64,000 bases of DNA from Thioalkalivibrio sp. ALJT (GTDB taxonomy: Bacteria; Pseudomonadota; Gammaproteobacteria; Ectothiorhodospirales; Ectothiorhodospiraceae), in the NCBI RefSeq assembly GCF_000381825.1, contig NZ_KB907122.1, forward strand, positions 353,663 through 417,662, written 5' to 3'. Made by a program: the position numbers and the translations under genes. Numbering within the stretch: position 1 is the first letter of the stretch; each line of letters begins with the position of its first letter. The notes below the pieces were generated by a model. The model was not told where the DNA came from, did not search any database, and saw only the letters and a program-made list of their open reading frames with translations. Below, one piece after another: positions 34,646-44,872 of the stretch.

Positions 34646-37423
34646 ATGGACAAGAGCTTCGACCCCAAGAGCATCGAGCAGACCCAGTACGAACGCTGGG
34701 AGGCCGCGAACATCTTCGCGCCGCCGGAATCGGGCGAGGCCAGCTACTGCATCCTGCTGCCGCCGCCGAACGTGACCGGCACCCTGCATATGGGGCACGC
34801 CTTCCAGCACACGCTGATGGATACCCTGATCCGCTACCGGCGCATGCACGGCGACCGCACCCTGTGGCAGGGCGGCACCGACCACGCCGGGATCGCCACC
34901 CAGATGGTGGTCGAGCGCCAGCTCGCCGCCGACGGCAAGGGCCGCCACGACCTCGGCCGCGAGAAGTTCCTCGAGGCCGTCTGGGACTGGAAGGGCCAGT
35001 CCGGCGGCACCATCACCCGGCAGATGCGTCGCCTCGGCGACTCGGTGGACTGGTCGCGCGAGCGCTTCACCATGGACGAGGGCCTGTCCGCCGCGGTGCG
35101 CGAGGTCTTCGTGCGCCTGCATGAAGAGGGCCTGATCTACCGCGGCAAGCGCCTGGTCAACTGGGACCCGGTGCTGCACACCGCGCTGTCCGATCTGGAG
35201 GTGCTGTCGGAGGAGGAAAACGGCCACCTGTGGCACTTCCGCTACCCGCTGGCCGACGGCTCCGGCCACCTGACCGTCGCGACCACGCGCCCGGAGACCA
35301 TGCTGGGCGATACCGCCGTCGCGGTGCACCCGGAGGACGAGCGCTACCGGCACCTGATCGGCCAGACGATCCGCCTGCCGCTGGTCGGGCGCGAGATCCC
35401 GATCATCGCCGACGACTATGTCGAGGCCGAGTTCGGCTCGGGCTGCGTGAAGATCACCCCGGCGCACGACTTCAACGACTACGCGATGGGGCAGCGCCAT
35501 GACCTGCCGGTCGTCAACATCCTGACCATCGACGCCTGCCTGAACGACAACGTGCCCAGGGCCTATCGCGGCCTGGACCGCTACGAGGCGCGGCAGAAGG
35601 TCGTCGACGACCTGGACGCGCTGGGGCTGCTGGAGAAGATCGACGACCACAAGCTGATGGTCCCGCGCGGCGACCGCTCCGGCACCGTGGTCGAGCCCTA
35701 CCTGACCGACCAGTGGTACGTGAAGGCCGGTCCGCTGGCCGAACCGGCGATCAAGGCGGTGGAGGACGGCCGCATCCACTTCGTGCCGGAAAACTGGTCG
35801 AAGACCTACTTCGAATGGATGCGCAACATCGAGGACTGGTGCATCTCGCGCCAGATCTGGTGGGGCCACCGCATCCCGGCCTGGTACGACCCGGACGGCA
35901 ACGTGTATGTCGGGCGTTCCGAGGACGAGGTACGCGAGAAGCACGGCCTGGGTGCCGAGGTGGCGCTGGAACAGGACGAGGACGTGCTCGACACCTGGTT
36001 CAGCTCGGCCCTGTGGCCGTTCTCCACCCTCGGCTGGCCGGAGCAGACGCCGGAGCTCCGGGACTTCTACCCGACCAGCGTGCTGGTCACCGGCTTCGAC
36101 ATCATCTTCTTCTGGGTCGCCCGCATGATCATGATGGGCGAGCACTTCATGGGCGACGTGCCCTTCCGCGAGGTCTACGTCACCGGCCTGATCCGCGACT
36201 CGGAAGGCCAGAAGATGTCCAAGTCCAAGGGCAACGTGATCGACCCGATTGACCTGATCGACGGCATCAGCGCCGACGACCTGGTGGCCAAGCGCACCCG
36301 GGGCCTGATGCAGCCGCAGATGGCCGCGAAGATCGAGAAGACCACGCGCAAGGCCTTCCCCGACGGCTTCCCCGCGTTCGGCACCGATGCCCTGCGCTTC
36401 ACCCTGGCGGCGCTGGCCACCACCGGGCGCGACATCAAGTTCGATCTCGGCCGCATCGAGGGCTACCGCAACTTCTGCAACAAGCTGTGGAATGCCTCGC
36501 GCTTCGTGCTGATGAACGTCGAAGGCCACGACTGCTCGGCCGCTGACGACACGGCCGAACACCGCACCCTGGCCGATCGCTGGATCCTCGACCGCCTGGC
36601 CGAAACCGCCGCGACCACCACGCAGCAGCTCAATGCCTACCGCTTCGACCTCGCCGCGCAGACGCTGTACGAGTTCACCTGGCACGACTACTGCGACTGG
36701 TACCTGGAGCTGACCAAGCCGGTCCTGAACGACGCGGCCACCCCGGACGCGGTCAAGCGCGCCACGCGCAATACGCTGGTCACCGTGCTCGAGGCCCTGC
36801 TGCGCCTACTGCACCCGGTGATGCCGTTCATCACCGAGGCAATCTGGACCAGTGTAAAGCCGCATGCGGGGATCGGTGATGACATCGAGTTCCTGGTGCA
36901 GCGCCCCTGGCCGGCGCAGGACGGCTTCCCGCGTGATGCCACCGCCACCGCCGAGCTCGACTGGGTCAAGGACTTCATCACCGGGCTGCGCCGCATCCGC
37001 GCGGAGATGGACATCGCCCCGGGCAAGCCGCTGCCGGTGCTGGTGAAGAACTGGAGTGACGCCGACCAGGAGCGCTACACCCGCCACCGCGGCCTGCTGG
37101 AGTTCCTCGCCAAGCCCGAGAGCGTCACCTGGCTGGACGCCGCTGACGAGGCCCCGGAATCGGCGATGGCCCTGGTCGACGACATGCAGTTGCTGATCCC
37201 GCTGGCCGGGCTGATCGACAAGGATGCCGAGCTGGCACGCCTGGACAAGGAGATCGGCAAGCTCGACAAGAACCTCGAGCAAAGCGAGAAGCGCCTGTCC
37301 AACGCAAGCTTCGTCGACCGCGCCCCGGCCGAGGTGGTGCAGAAGGAACGCGACCGCGTCGCCGAGATGCAGGCCTCGCGCGAACAGCTCGCCGCCCAGC
37401 GCGAGCGCATCCGCGCGATGTAG
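34646..37423 (+). CDS. valS: Valyl-tRNA synthetase
   Basis: 925 residues (E. coli 951). Class Ia synthetase. HIGH-type HMGHAF in the Rossmann domain, KMSKSKGN at the C-terminal side, the editing CP1 domain ([22 protein letters not shown]), anticodon-binding domain, and the C-terminal coiled-coil arm ([22 protein letters not shown]). The start is the ATG in the run ATGGACAAGAGC; an upstream in-frame ATG at 34580 would add 22 unconserved residues. holC and pepA, its neighbours in E. coli, are not present upstream. Confidence 0.97.
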   Translation: MDKSFDPKSIEQTQYERWEAANIFAPPESGEASYCILLPPPNVTGTLHMGHAFQHTLMDTLIRYRRMHGDRTLWQGGTDHAGIATQMVVERQLAADGKGRHDLGREKFLEAVWDWKGQSGGTITRQMRRLGDSVDWSRERFTMDEGLSAAVREVFVRLHEEGLIYRGKRLVNWDPVLHTALSDLEVLSEEENGHLWHFRYPLADGSGHLTVATTRPETMLGDTAVAVHPEDERYRHLIGQTIRLPLVGREIPIIADDYVEAEFGSGCVKITPAHDFNDYAMGQRHDLPVVNILTIDACLNDNVPRAYRGLDRYEARQKVVDDLDALGLLEKIDDHKLMVPRGDRSGTVVEPYLTDQWYVKAGPLAEPAIKAVEDGRIHFVPENWSKTYFEWMRNIEDWCISRQIWWGHRIPAWYDPDGNVYVGRSEDEVREKHGLGAEVALEQDEDVLDTWFSSALWPFSTLGWPEQTPELRDFYPTSVLVTGFDIIFFWVARMIMMGEHFMGDVPFREVYVTGLIRDSEGQKMSKSKGNVIDPIDLIDGISADDLVAKRTRGLMQPQMAAKIEKTTRKAFPDGFPAFGTDALRFTLAALATTGRDIKFDLGRIEGYRNFCNKLWNASRFVLMNVEGHDCSAADDTAEHRTLADRWILDRLAETAATTTQQLNAYRFDLAAQTLYEFTWHDYCDWYLELTKPVLNDAATPDAVKRATRNTLVTVLEALLRLLHPVMPFITEAIWTSVKPHAGIGDDIEFLVQRPWPAQDGFPRDATATAELDWVKDFITGLRRIRAEMDIAPGKPLPVLVKNWSDADQERYTRHRGLLEFLAKPESVTWLDAADEAPESAMALVDDMQLLIPLAGLIDKDAELARLDKEIGKLDKNLEQSEKRLSNASFVDRAPAEVVQKERDRVAEMQASREQLAAQRERIRAM

Positions 37424-37623
37424 GACGACTGCTCGCCATAGCGTCTACCCGGGAGACAACAGGAACCCCCGAGTCCAAGGCAGCGCCGCAGGAAGGGCTC
37501 GAGAGGCTCCACCACCAGGAGCCTGTCGGTGGCATCGCATGTCGCGGCCGTCCGGGATACGGGAATGCACGAAAGCGCTGATCAATATACACACTCGCGC
37601 GGCACCCGAGAGGAGAAAACACC

Positions 37624-38019
37624 ATGAAGACCAAGATGTTGCTGGTCATCCTGTTGACCATGCTGCTCACCCTGACCGGCTGCAGCACTACGGCACCGGT
37701 GCACGATATCAGCGACACCACGGTCCGGAGTGTCGATGGCGAACGCCCCGGCGCCGAACAAATGGAACGCGCCATCCGCACTGCAGGCATCACGCTGGGG
37801 TGGCAAATGGAAGAAATCGAACCGGGCCTGATCGAGGCGCGTCTCGAACAGCGCGAATCCGTTGCGGTAGTCGAGATTCCGTACGCCACGGGACAGTACA
37901 GCATCCGCTACAAGAACAGCAGCAACCTGAACTACGCGGACGGTAAGATCGCCCGCGACTATAATCACTGGATCAAGAGCCTGGACGATCAGATTCGGGC
38001 GCGTCTGTCGGCCCTCTGA
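37624..38019 (+). CDS. Small lipoprotein, unknown function
   Basis: 131 residues. Signal peptide MKTKMLLVILLTMLLTLTGC with lipobox Cys20, then a mature domain of about 110 residues with the segment MERAIRTAGITLGWQMEEIEPGLIEARLEQRE and IPYATGQYSIRYKNSSNL. The pattern of an alpha segment then beta strands suggests a small periplasmic alpha/beta fold. A GAGGAG ribosome site precedes the ATG. I do not recognise a named family. It is followed by a convergent zapG. Confidence 0.75.
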   Translation: MKTKMLLVILLTMLLTLTGCSTTAPVHDISDTTVRSVDGERPGAEQMERAIRTAGITLGWQMEEIEPGLIEARLEQRESVAVVEIPYATGQYSIRYKNSSNLNYADGKIARDYNHWIKSLDDQIRARLSAL

Positions 38020-38202
38020 CCGCGCCGCCCCCCGGCGTGCGGGTGATCAACCTGTACGATCGCGAAGGCCGCCCCGTTTCAGAGAGGACATGAACCACCA
38101 AGGGCAGGCGGCAGACGGGGGGCAAAAACGCCACCCGCGGCCCCTGCCGTTCGCACCTTCAGGGTGGCAAGCAGCCGGCGGCGTGGTTACGGCCAGCGGC
38201 GT

Positions 38203-38697
38203 TCAGTCGGGGCGCGGGCGCTCATCCGGCTTGTTGCGTTGATCGCCTTCCGAACCCTTGCTGTCCGGTTCGTCGTCCTGGGCATCCGACTCGTTCGCAC
38301 CCCCTGCCGCCTCGCCCGGGTTCGCACCATAGTCACGCTGCGCCATGTGCGAGAGCAGTTGTCCGGCACGGTCCTCCAGACGCTCACGCGTCGGCTTGTC
38401 GGCCAGGTCCTCGGCGCTTTGCGCCAGGTGGTGATAGAGATCGCGGTAGGTTCCCGCCATGCTCGCGAACAACGTGGCCGTGCGATCAAAGTGATCATTG
38501 ACCTGGCCTCGATAGCGCGTCAGTTCCTGCATGCGCCGGTCCAGTTCCTCTTCGAGCTCACGGATGAGTTTGCGTTCGTCGCCGGTTGTACGCCCCACCC
38601 AGAAGCCCACCAGCGCCGCCACCACAATGGCCAGAATCCCGAGGGCGATCCACAGCCCTGTTGCTGTCTGCTCTTCCACCACGATATCTCTCTGCAA
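38203..38697 (-). CDS. zapG: Z-ring associated protein ZapG (YhcB/DUF1043)
   Basis: 164 residues. One N-terminal membrane segment (GLWIALGILAIVVAALVGFWVGR), then a coiled-coil region (ERKLIRELEEELDRRMQELTRYRGQVNDHF) and the segment DRTATLFASMAGTYRDLYHHLAQSAEDL that is diagnostic for YhcB. A disordered, acidic and hydrophilic C-terminal tail follows. It is linked to cell division and envelope growth in E. coli. Confidence 0.9.
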   Translation of the reverse strand: MQRDIVVEEQTATGLWIALGILAIVVAALVGFWVGRTTGDERKLIRELEEELDRRMQELTRYRGQVNDHFDRTATLFASMAGTYRDLYHHLAQSAEDLADKPTRERLEDRAGQLLSHMAQRDYGANPGEAAGGANESDAQDDEPDSKGSEGDQRNKPDERPRPD

Positions 38698-38991
38698 ATG
38701 GAGCCGCTATTGTGCCGCAGGCCCACGCCGAACGCACTGCCAGGGCCAGGCGGAGGGATGCTCCGGTTCGCATCCGCCCTCTGCCGGGAACCGAAGCCCG
38801 GGATCGGTGCGGGAATGCACCGCTTGCCCCGCCGCATCGGATTGCCATGGATCTCGAGCGGCTGATGAATGGACGTAGCCGGCAACCCTGCCGGCACCGA
38901 TGGCCCTGCTTCGACCGGCCCCGGCCATGCTACGCTCGGCACAGTCCGAAACCATTACGTTCCAACACGCACCGAAAGAGCACGTAACACC

Positions 38992-39543
38992 ATGATCGAT
39001 CCACAACATGCACAACAGATCCGTCAGGCCCAGGCCGGGCTGATCAATCTCGTGGTGCAAGCCACTCAGAACCCGGAGACCCGGCGCGAGCTGGAGCCGG
39101 TGCTGAACCAGGCCCACGAGGCCGGCTGGGGTGAACTGATCAAGCGCATCCGCCGTGTCCTCGAGGGCGAGCGCGATGCATCCCTGCTGCACGGGCTGGA
39201 CGACGAAGACACGGTCATCCTGTCCGCGATCCTGTCCGGCCTGCAGGACCCCTCCACCCTGCCCGACCCGGAACAGAGCGGGGATCCGGCCCAGGCGGCA
39301 CCGGGGCTGGCGCAGATGATTCATGGCGCCGCACGGGGCGATGCCCAATCGCTGCACTGGCTGTCCCAGATGGCCGAACAGATGAGCCGGGCCGGGGGCG
39401 ACATGGCACGGCTGGGCGGCATCACCAAGCGCCTGGTGGATGGCGAACGCGATCCGGACGTGCTGTGCCGGGGCATGGGCGCACAGGGAGAATCGCTGGT
39501 GCTGTCGATCCTCTCGGAGCTGGGCAAGCTGGAGCGCCACTGA
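38992..39543 (+). CDS. Conserved hypothetical protein, 183 residues
   Basis: Soluble, mostly helical, no signal peptide, no cysteine except one near the C-terminus. It begins MIDPQHAQQIRQAQAGLINL, with a repeated pattern of helices (LEPVLNQAHEAGWGELIKRIRRVLEGERD; MARLGGITKRLVDGERDPDVL) that suggests two similar halves around the phrase RLVDGERD/RVLEGERD. The function is not recognised. It precedes the next lipoprotein gene by 7 bp, so the two are probably cotranscribed. Confidence 0.7.
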   Translation: MIDPQHAQQIRQAQAGLINLVVQATQNPETRRELEPVLNQAHEAGWGELIKRIRRVLEGERDASLLHGLDDEDTVILSAILSGLQDPSTLPDPEQSGDPAQAAPGLAQMIHGAARGDAQSLHWLSQMAEQMSRAGGDMARLGGITKRLVDGERDPDVLCRGMGAQGESLVLSILSELGKLERH

Positions 39544-39550
39544 GGTCGTC

Positions 39551-40180
39551 ATGCAGCTCGCCGCCCCGCGCTCGCGCCGATGCTGCCCGGGGCTGACGCC
39601 GCCCCGACTGATCCTGATCGCACTCGCGCTGTGGCTGCTGCAAGGCTGTGCCGCAGTCACCCTGACCCCCCCGCCGGTTCCAGATGACCCGGTCACCGTT
39701 GCCGTTCTGGATCATGGCCGGCACTCCAGCCTGATCCTTCCGGCCGCGATACCCGACACCTGGGTGCGATACTCCTACGGCGACTGGACATACTACGTCG
39801 AGCGGCGCACGAACCTCTCCGCGGGCTTGACCAGTCTGATCCTGCCCACCCGGGCCGGGCTCGGCCGACAGATCCTGGGGGGCTCGGACCTGCCGGACGC
39901 CATCCGCTCACAGCTGCGAGTCCCCCTGGAGGCCTCGTACCTGCTGATCGTGAATCGCGACCGGGCAACTGCCCTGCGCGAGGAACTGGAGGCCATCTGG
40001 CTGGACGGACATGAAGATCGCCGGGTGTCGGCCGAGTGGGGCATGGCCTTCGTCGAACACCCGGAGGCCTATACCTTGCGCAACAACTCCAACCGCATGG
40101 TCGCACGCTGGCTGAGGCGACTGGATGTCGAGGTCTCGCGCACCCCGGTCCTGTCGAACTGGCAGATCGAATCCCGCTGA
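39551..40180 (+). CDS. Putative lipoprotein, DUF2459-like
   Basis: 209 residues. N-terminal hydrophobic segment (LILIALALWLLQGCAA) with a lipobox Cys, so it is probably a membrane lipoprotein. The mature part has VTVAVLDHGRHSSLILP and WVRYSYGDWTYYV, similar to the pattern of the DUF2459 family of unknown function, and a C-terminal basic segment. The family assignment is tentative. Coupled with the 183-residue protein upstream; followed by convergent dacB. Confidence 0.65.
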   Translation: MQLAAPRSRRCCPGLTPPRLILIALALWLLQGCAAVTLTPPPVPDDPVTVAVLDHGRHSSLILPAAIPDTWVRYSYGDWTYYVERRTNLSAGLTSLILPTRAGLGRQILGGSDLPDAIRSQLRVPLEASYLLIVNRDRATALREELEAIWLDGHEDRRVSAEWGMAFVEHPEAYTLRNNSNRMVARWLRRLDVEVSRTPVLSNWQIESR

Positions 40181-40417
40181 GCGCAGGCACGCCGCGACCA
40201 GAAAAACCCGCCAAACCAGCACGGGAAGATGCGAAAGCCGGAAGGAATGGGATGTTCCTCTGGCCGGACCGGCCGGAGCCCTGTCGCCCACCCCGGCCAG
40301 CACGCGCGCGCAACGCCCCCCAAATCCCGCACGCGACGGCCCCGGCCTTTCAAGAGCCTCCCGGCTGCCTGCTCGCGCGTTGCAGGCGTCCTTCGGGGGA
40401 ACGCAAGCGCGCGCCGG

Positions 40418-41932
40418 TCAGAGACCGTGGGCCCACTCGAGTACCGCATCCTGCAGGTTCTGCCCCATGCCGCGGTGGGCCCTGGAGTCGTTCACCAGCA
40501 CCACAACGGCCAGATCCTCCCCGCCCCGAGTCCGCACATAACCGGCCACCGCAGACACCTCGTTCAGGTGCCCCGTCTTCAGGTGCATCCGTCCGCGCAG
40601 TTCACGCTGGCTGCTGTTGCGGAAGCGATTGCGCAGCGTCCCGTCCAGCCCGGCCAGCGCCAGCGAGGACTGGAACTCGGGGCGCTGCGGATGCTCCCAG
40701 CCGGCCTGCAGGATCGCCCCCAGTTGCGCCGCACTCATGCGCACATCGCGACTCAATCCGGAGCCGTTGTCGATCACCATACCGCCGACTTCAACGCCGA
40801 GCTCGCGCAGTGTCTCCACCAGTGCCTCGCGTCCCTTTTCCACGGTCGCCGGCGGCGTAGAATGCCGCGCCCCCAGGGTCAGGAGCAGGTGCCGCGTCAT
40901 CACGTTGGAACTCCATTTATTGGAGACCCGGATCAGATCCGACAGCGGGCGCGAGGTATGTCGCAGGATGGGCTCGTCGTACAGTACCGGCAACACACCG
41001 GGGCGAATCTCGCCGGTCAGCTCCCCACCCCACTGCGCCCAGTGCAGGCGGAACAGCTCGGCGTGGTTGGCCTCCGGGTCAAGGACCGAACGCAGCAGCT
41101 CGTAATCCCCGCAGTTGACGGGATAATCACCCACCAGCGTCACGCGCTCCGCCTCGGAATTGGCGTGGAAACGGATGCCGCGCTGCCAGGCCCCGCAACT
41201 GCCATGCACGGGCTGCAGGCGGTTCACCACCTCCAGCCCCGGCAACGGCGGGTCCACGGTCACATTGACCCCGTCACCGCCGCGCTCCGGACGCACGCGG
41301 AAACGCACGGCATTGGCATTCACATGCAGGGCATAGGGCAGCTGATTGTAGGCACGCAGCGGCTGGCCATTGAAATCGGACGGGTCGCCCGCGGTCCGCT
41401 CGAAATGCGAGGCATCCAGGATCACGTTGCCCTCGATACGCTTGAGCCCGGTCTGGCGCAGCTGTCCCAGCATGCGCCAGTGTTCCTCGCTGACCATGCC
41501 GGGGTCGCCGGTCCCCCGTATCACCAGATCTCCACGCAGGACACCGTCACGCACGGGACGCGTCGCCCAGATCTCGGTGGTCCATGTGTAATCCGGCCCC
41601 AGCGCGTGCAGTGCCGCCAGCGAGGTCGCCAGCTTCATGGTGGAGGCCGGGTTGTACTGCTGGTCGACATTCAGGCGTGCGAGCACCTCGCCATCCGACA
41701 TCCGCTGCACCCACAGACCCACGTTGTCCGGCGGCAGGCGTTGACTCTCGATCGCCCGTTGCAGGACATCCGGCAGGTGTTCGAACTGCGCCTGGACGGC
41801 CGCCGGCACCAGCGCTGCCACCAGGGCCAGCCCCGCCACCACACCCACGAACCCGCGCCGCACGCGCGCCCGGACGCGGGAGAAAATGCAACACCGAGAC
41901 ATACGCCCAACCACCCTGCGCGAGACCATCAT
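40418..41932 (-). CDS. dacB: D-alanyl-D-alanine carboxypeptidase/endopeptidase (PBP4, class C)
   Basis: 504 residues. Periplasmic penicillin-binding protein that trims cross-links. Signal peptide (VVAGLALVAALVPAAVQA). Catalytic motifs: SxxK in PASTMKLAT, SxN in KWSSNVMTRHL, KTG in HLKTGHLNEVSAVAGY. The 200-residue insertion between SxxK and SxN, with GDPGMVSEEHW and NVILDASHFER, is typical of PBP4. The start is uncertain: ATGs at 41932, 41929 and 41902 are all possible and none has a strong ribosome site. Confidence 0.93.
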   Translation of the reverse strand: MMVSRRVVGRMSRCCIFSRVRARVRRGFVGVVAGLALVAALVPAAVQAQFEHLPDVLQRAIESQRLPPDNVGLWVQRMSDGEVLARLNVDQQYNPASTMKLATSLAALHALGPDYTWTTEIWATRPVRDGVLRGDLVIRGTGDPGMVSEEHWRMLGQLRQTGLKRIEGNVILDASHFERTAGDPSDFNGQPLRAYNQLPYALHVNANAVRFRVRPERGGDGVNVTVDPPLPGLEVVNRLQPVHGSCGAWQRGIRFHANSEAERVTLVGDYPVNCGDYELLRSVLDPEANHAELFRLHWAQWGGELTGEIRPGVLPVLYDEPILRHTSRPLSDLIRVSNKWSSNVMTRHLLLTLGARHSTPPATVEKGREALVETLRELGVEVGGMVIDNGSGLSRDVRMSAAQLGAILQAGWEHPQRPEFQSSLALAGLDGTLRNRFRNSSQRELRGRMHLKTGHLNEVSAVAGYVRTRGGEDLAVVVLVNDSRAHRGMGQNLQDAVLEWAHGL

Positions 41933-41975
41933 GAGGAACCTTATAGTGTGCCGCTGCCCGCGACGGAACAAGCCC

Positions 41976-42044
41976 CGGGAGTCTGTCGGATTCGGGGCTG
42001 CTCTGCTGCCCCTGATCGCGACAACCGTCCCAACCCGACTGGCC
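41976..42044. repeat. R3 repeat, centre-deleted copy d
   Basis: About 69 bp. Left arm CCGGGAGTCTGTCGGATTCG and right arm TGATCGCGACAACCGTCCCA, CAACCCGACTGGCCC are the two R3 ends, brought together with the 100-bp centre missing. It lies in the 128-bp gap between epmA and dacB. Confidence 0.65.
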
Positions 42045-42060
42045 CTTCCAGCGACCGGAT

Positions 42061-43029
42061 TCATGCTCGGGGCCAGGGAAAATCGAGCACGTCCACGATA
42101 TGCGCGCGCCCCAGCAATTGCATCAGCAGACGATCCACCCCGAGAGCCACGCCCGCGCAGTCGGGCAGCCCGGCATCCAGGGCCGCCTCCAGGTGAGGGT
42201 CGGCAGGAGGCAGAGGCTGCCCCCGTGCCCGCCGGATCGCGATGTCGCGCTCGCGGCGTTGCCGAAACAGGTCCGGATCGGTCAGCTCATGGTAACCGTT
42301 GGCCAGTTCCAGCGCCCCCCAGTACAGCTCGAACCGAGCGGCGTACCCCGGCCGCCCCGGACACGGGCGCGCCAGCACCGCCTGGCTCTCCGGATAGTCC
42401 ACCAGGATCGTCAACCGGTCCGGCGGGAAATCGGGGGCCAGGACCAGACTGATCAGGGCATCCAGCCAGCCGTCGCGATCCAGTTCGCCGCCCACACTGA
42501 ACCCCTGCGCCGCCGCCACCTGCTCCAGTTCCGCCGCATCGACAGTGGCCGGATCCACCCCCAGGGTGGACCGGAACAGATCCGCGTAGGCCACCTCCTC
42601 GCAACCCCGGGGCGAGCACCATTCCGGCGTTTGCGCCGCCAGCTCCCCGATCAGGGCAACGACCTCGCGTGCCAGCGCGTGGTGATCCAGTCCGTGGCGG
42701 TACCATTCCAGCAGGGTGAATTCGGGGTTGTGACGAGGGCCGGACTCTCCACCGCGAAAGACCCGGGCAATCTGATAGATATCCGACGCCCCGGCCGCGA
42801 GCAGGCGCTTCATCGGATACTCGGGCGAGGTCTGCAGATAACCACGGGCGCCATCGGGTGCCTCTGCAACCCAGCTTTCCAGCATCGGGTCCTGCGGGGC
42901 CCCCTGGCTCAGGATCGGGGTCTCGACCTCGAGCACCCCGCGCGCGGCAAAAAAAGCGCGCAGACCCATCAGCAGGCGGGCCCGTGCGCTCCGGGCCGCC
43001 GCCGGCGCGCACGGGCGCCAGTCACTCAT
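42061..43029 (-). CDS. epmA: EF-P--(R)-beta-lysine ligase
   Basis: 322 residues. GenX/PoxA/YjeA: a LysRS-like catalytic core without anticodon domain that attaches beta-lysine to EF-P. Class II motifs: motif 2 region YQIARVFRGGESGPRHNPEFTLLEWY and motif 3 GVALGVDRLLMQLLG. The neighbouring efp and epmB complete the pathway. The order epmA-efp on one strand and epmB divergent is compact, with 16 bp between epmA and efp. Confidence 0.95.
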   Translation of the reverse strand: MSDWRPCAPAAARSARARLLMGLRAFFAARGVLEVETPILSQGAPQDPMLESWVAEAPDGARGYLQTSPEYPMKRLLAAGASDIYQIARVFRGGESGPRHNPEFTLLEWYRHGLDHHALAREVVALIGELAAQTPEWCSPRGCEEVAYADLFRSTLGVDPATVDAAELEQVAAAQGFSVGGELDRDGWLDALISLVLAPDFPPDRLTILVDYPESQAVLARPCPGRPGYAARFELYWGALELANGYHELTDPDLFRQRRERDIAIRRARGQPLPPADPHLEAALDAGLPDCAGVALGVDRLLMQLLGRAHIVDVLDFPWPRA

Positions 43030-43044
43030 GGCGGCCGGCGCCGA

Positions 43045-43608
43045 TCAGACGCGGGAGACGTACTCGCCGGAGCGGGTATCAACCTTGACCGTCTCGCCTT
43101 CCTCCACAAACAGCGGGACCTTGACCACCGCGCCGCTCTCCAGCGTGGCCGGCTTGGTGCCGCCCTGCGCAGTATCACCACGCACACCGGGGTCGCATTC
43201 GGTGATCTTCATCTCGACGAAGGACGGCGGCACCACCGACAGCGGTTCGCCGTTCCACAGGGTCACGGTGCAGACATCCTGCTCCTTCAACCACTGCCCG
43301 GCATCGCCCAGCGCGGCCGAACCGACGGCATACTGTTCGAAGGTGTCCGGCACCATGAAATGCCAGAATTCGCCGTCGGTGTAGAGGTACTGCATCTCGG
43401 TATCCATCACGTCGGCAGCCTCCACCGACTCGCCAGACTTGAAGGTCTTCTCCAGCACCCGGCCGGTGCGCAGGTTGCGCAGCCTGACCCGGTTGAAGGC
43501 CTGGCCCTTGCCTGGCTTCACGAACTCGTTTTCCACGATGGCCTGCGGGTCCCCGTCCAGCATGAGCTTGAGCCCGGCCTTGAATTCGTTGGTACTGTAG
43601 GTTGCCAT
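43045..43608 (-). CDS. efp: Translation elongation factor P
   Basis: 187 residues. It relieves ribosome stalling at polyproline stretches. The modified Lys34 is visible in [16 protein letters not shown], matching the EpmA target. Three beta-barrel domains; C-terminal signature [27 protein letters not shown] longer open frame upstream (23 codons) is not conserved. Divergent from epmB, sharing about 60 bp. Confidence 0.97.
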   Translation of the reverse strand: MATYSTNEFKAGLKLMLDGDPQAIVENEFVKPGKGQAFNRVRLRNLRTGRVLEKTFKSGESVEAADVMDTEMQYLYTDGEFWHFMVPDTFEQYAVGSAALGDAGQWLKEQDVCTVTLWNGEPLSVVPPSFVEMKITECDPGVRGDTAQGGTKPATLESGAVVKVPLFVEEGETVKVDTRSGEYVSRV

Positions 43609-43667
43609 TGCGCGCTGTTCCTCGCTGATACGTGGCGCGGGCAGACCGCCCCGTCCGGAAACGATCC

Positions 43668-44729
43668 ATGCCCACAAAGCCCATCATGATAACGCGCGAA
43701 CCGCGCGGAACCCAGCCATCCGCGCCGCGCTCGACACCGGTGTGGCAACAGGCACTGGCCGGCGCCATCCGCGACCCGGACACCCTCCTGCAACGCCTGG
43801 GCCTGGCCCCGGACGCCATACCCGGGATGCAGGCCGCCCATCAGCTGTTCCGGACCCGCGTGCCGGAGAGCTACCTGGCACGCATGCGCCCGGGCGATGC
43901 ACATGACCCGCTGCTGCTACAGGCCCTGCCCCGGGGCGAAGAAACCCACGAACAGCCCGGATTTACCAGTGACCCGGTGGGCGACCACGACGCCCTGGTC
44001 GCGCCAGGGCTGGTGCACAAGTATCACGGCCGCGTCCTGCTGCTGACCACCGGGGCCTGCGCCATTCACTGCCGCTACTGTTTTCGCCGCGAGTTCGACT
44101 ACGCCGACCACAGCCCTGCACGCGATGACTGGAATGCGGCACTCGCCTATATCGCCGGGCGCCCGGAAATCCACGAGGTCATCCTGAGCGGGGGGGACCC
44201 GCTGGCGCTGAGCGACCAACGCCTGGCGCGCCTCGCCGAACGCCTGGCGGACATCCCCCAGCTGCAACGCCTGCGTATCCACACCCGGCTGCCGGTGATC
44301 CTGCCGGAGCGAGTGGACGCAGACCTGCTCGGCTGGCTCGGGCAGGGGCGACTGCAGCACATCCTGGTATTACATGCGAACCACCCCCGCGAATTTGCGG
44401 CCCCGGCCGACCAGGCACTGCGCCGACTGGCCGAAGCCGGGGTCACCCTGCTCAACCAGGCCGTGCTGCTGGCCGGCATCAACGACGACATCGACACCCT
44501 GGCCGCACTGCAGGAGACCGGGTTCCGTCTGGGCGTACTACCCTATTATCTGCACCAGCTCGACCGCACCCGGGGTACCGCGCACTTCGAGGTTTCCACC
44601 GACCGCGCACGCGAACTCTATCGCGCCCTGCACGCACGCCTGCCCGGCTACCTGGTGCCACGGCTGGCTCGCGAGATCCCTGGCGAGCCCGGGAAGACCC
44701 TGCTGACGTCCTCCCCATCGCGCGCATGA
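43668..44729 (+). CDS. epmB: EF-P beta-lysylation protein EpmB
   Basis: 353 residues. Radical-SAM lysine 2,3-aminomutase-like enzyme that makes (R)-beta-lysine for EpmA. Radical-SAM Cys motif CAIHCRYC at the expected position, then [28 protein letters not shown], and HLQQLDRT-like [16 protein letters not shown]. Starts at 43668 and 43686 are both possible. EpmC, the EF-P hydroxylase, is not in the window. Confidence 0.94.
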   Translation: MPTKPIMITREPRGTQPSAPRSTPVWQQALAGAIRDPDTLLQRLGLAPDAIPGMQAAHQLFRTRVPESYLARMRPGDAHDPLLLQALPRGEETHEQPGFTSDPVGDHDALVAPGLVHKYHGRVLLLTTGACAIHCRYCFRREFDYADHSPARDDWNAALAYIAGRPEIHEVILSGGDPLALSDQRLARLAERLADIPQLQRLRIHTRLPVILPERVDADLLGWLGQGRLQHILVLHANHPREFAAPADQALRRLAEAGVTLLNQAVLLAGINDDIDTLAALQETGFRLGVLPYYLHQLDRTRGTAHFEVSTDRARELYRALHARLPGYLVPRLAREIPGEPGKTLLTSSPSRA

Positions 44730-44872
44730 GCACCAGTACGACCCGCGCCCGTTGCGTGGTTTGCTGCTAAAGTAACAATGTCATTCGCGTTATCCCGGGC
44801 GTCCGCGCCGCAAGCGGCGTCGCTCGGGTTTCAAGCCTGCAAGCAACCGGCCCTGCGACCACTGGACCTCTC

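Noticed and set aside
34346..36685. A 779-codon minus-strand open frame antisense to valS
   Set aside because: Antisense shadow of a strongly conserved gene; the N-terminal end also runs into the R1 repeat.
37517..37560. R3-like phrase GGAGCCTGTCGG upstream of the small lipoprotein gene
   Set aside because: Similarity ends after 12 bp and no opposite arm is present.
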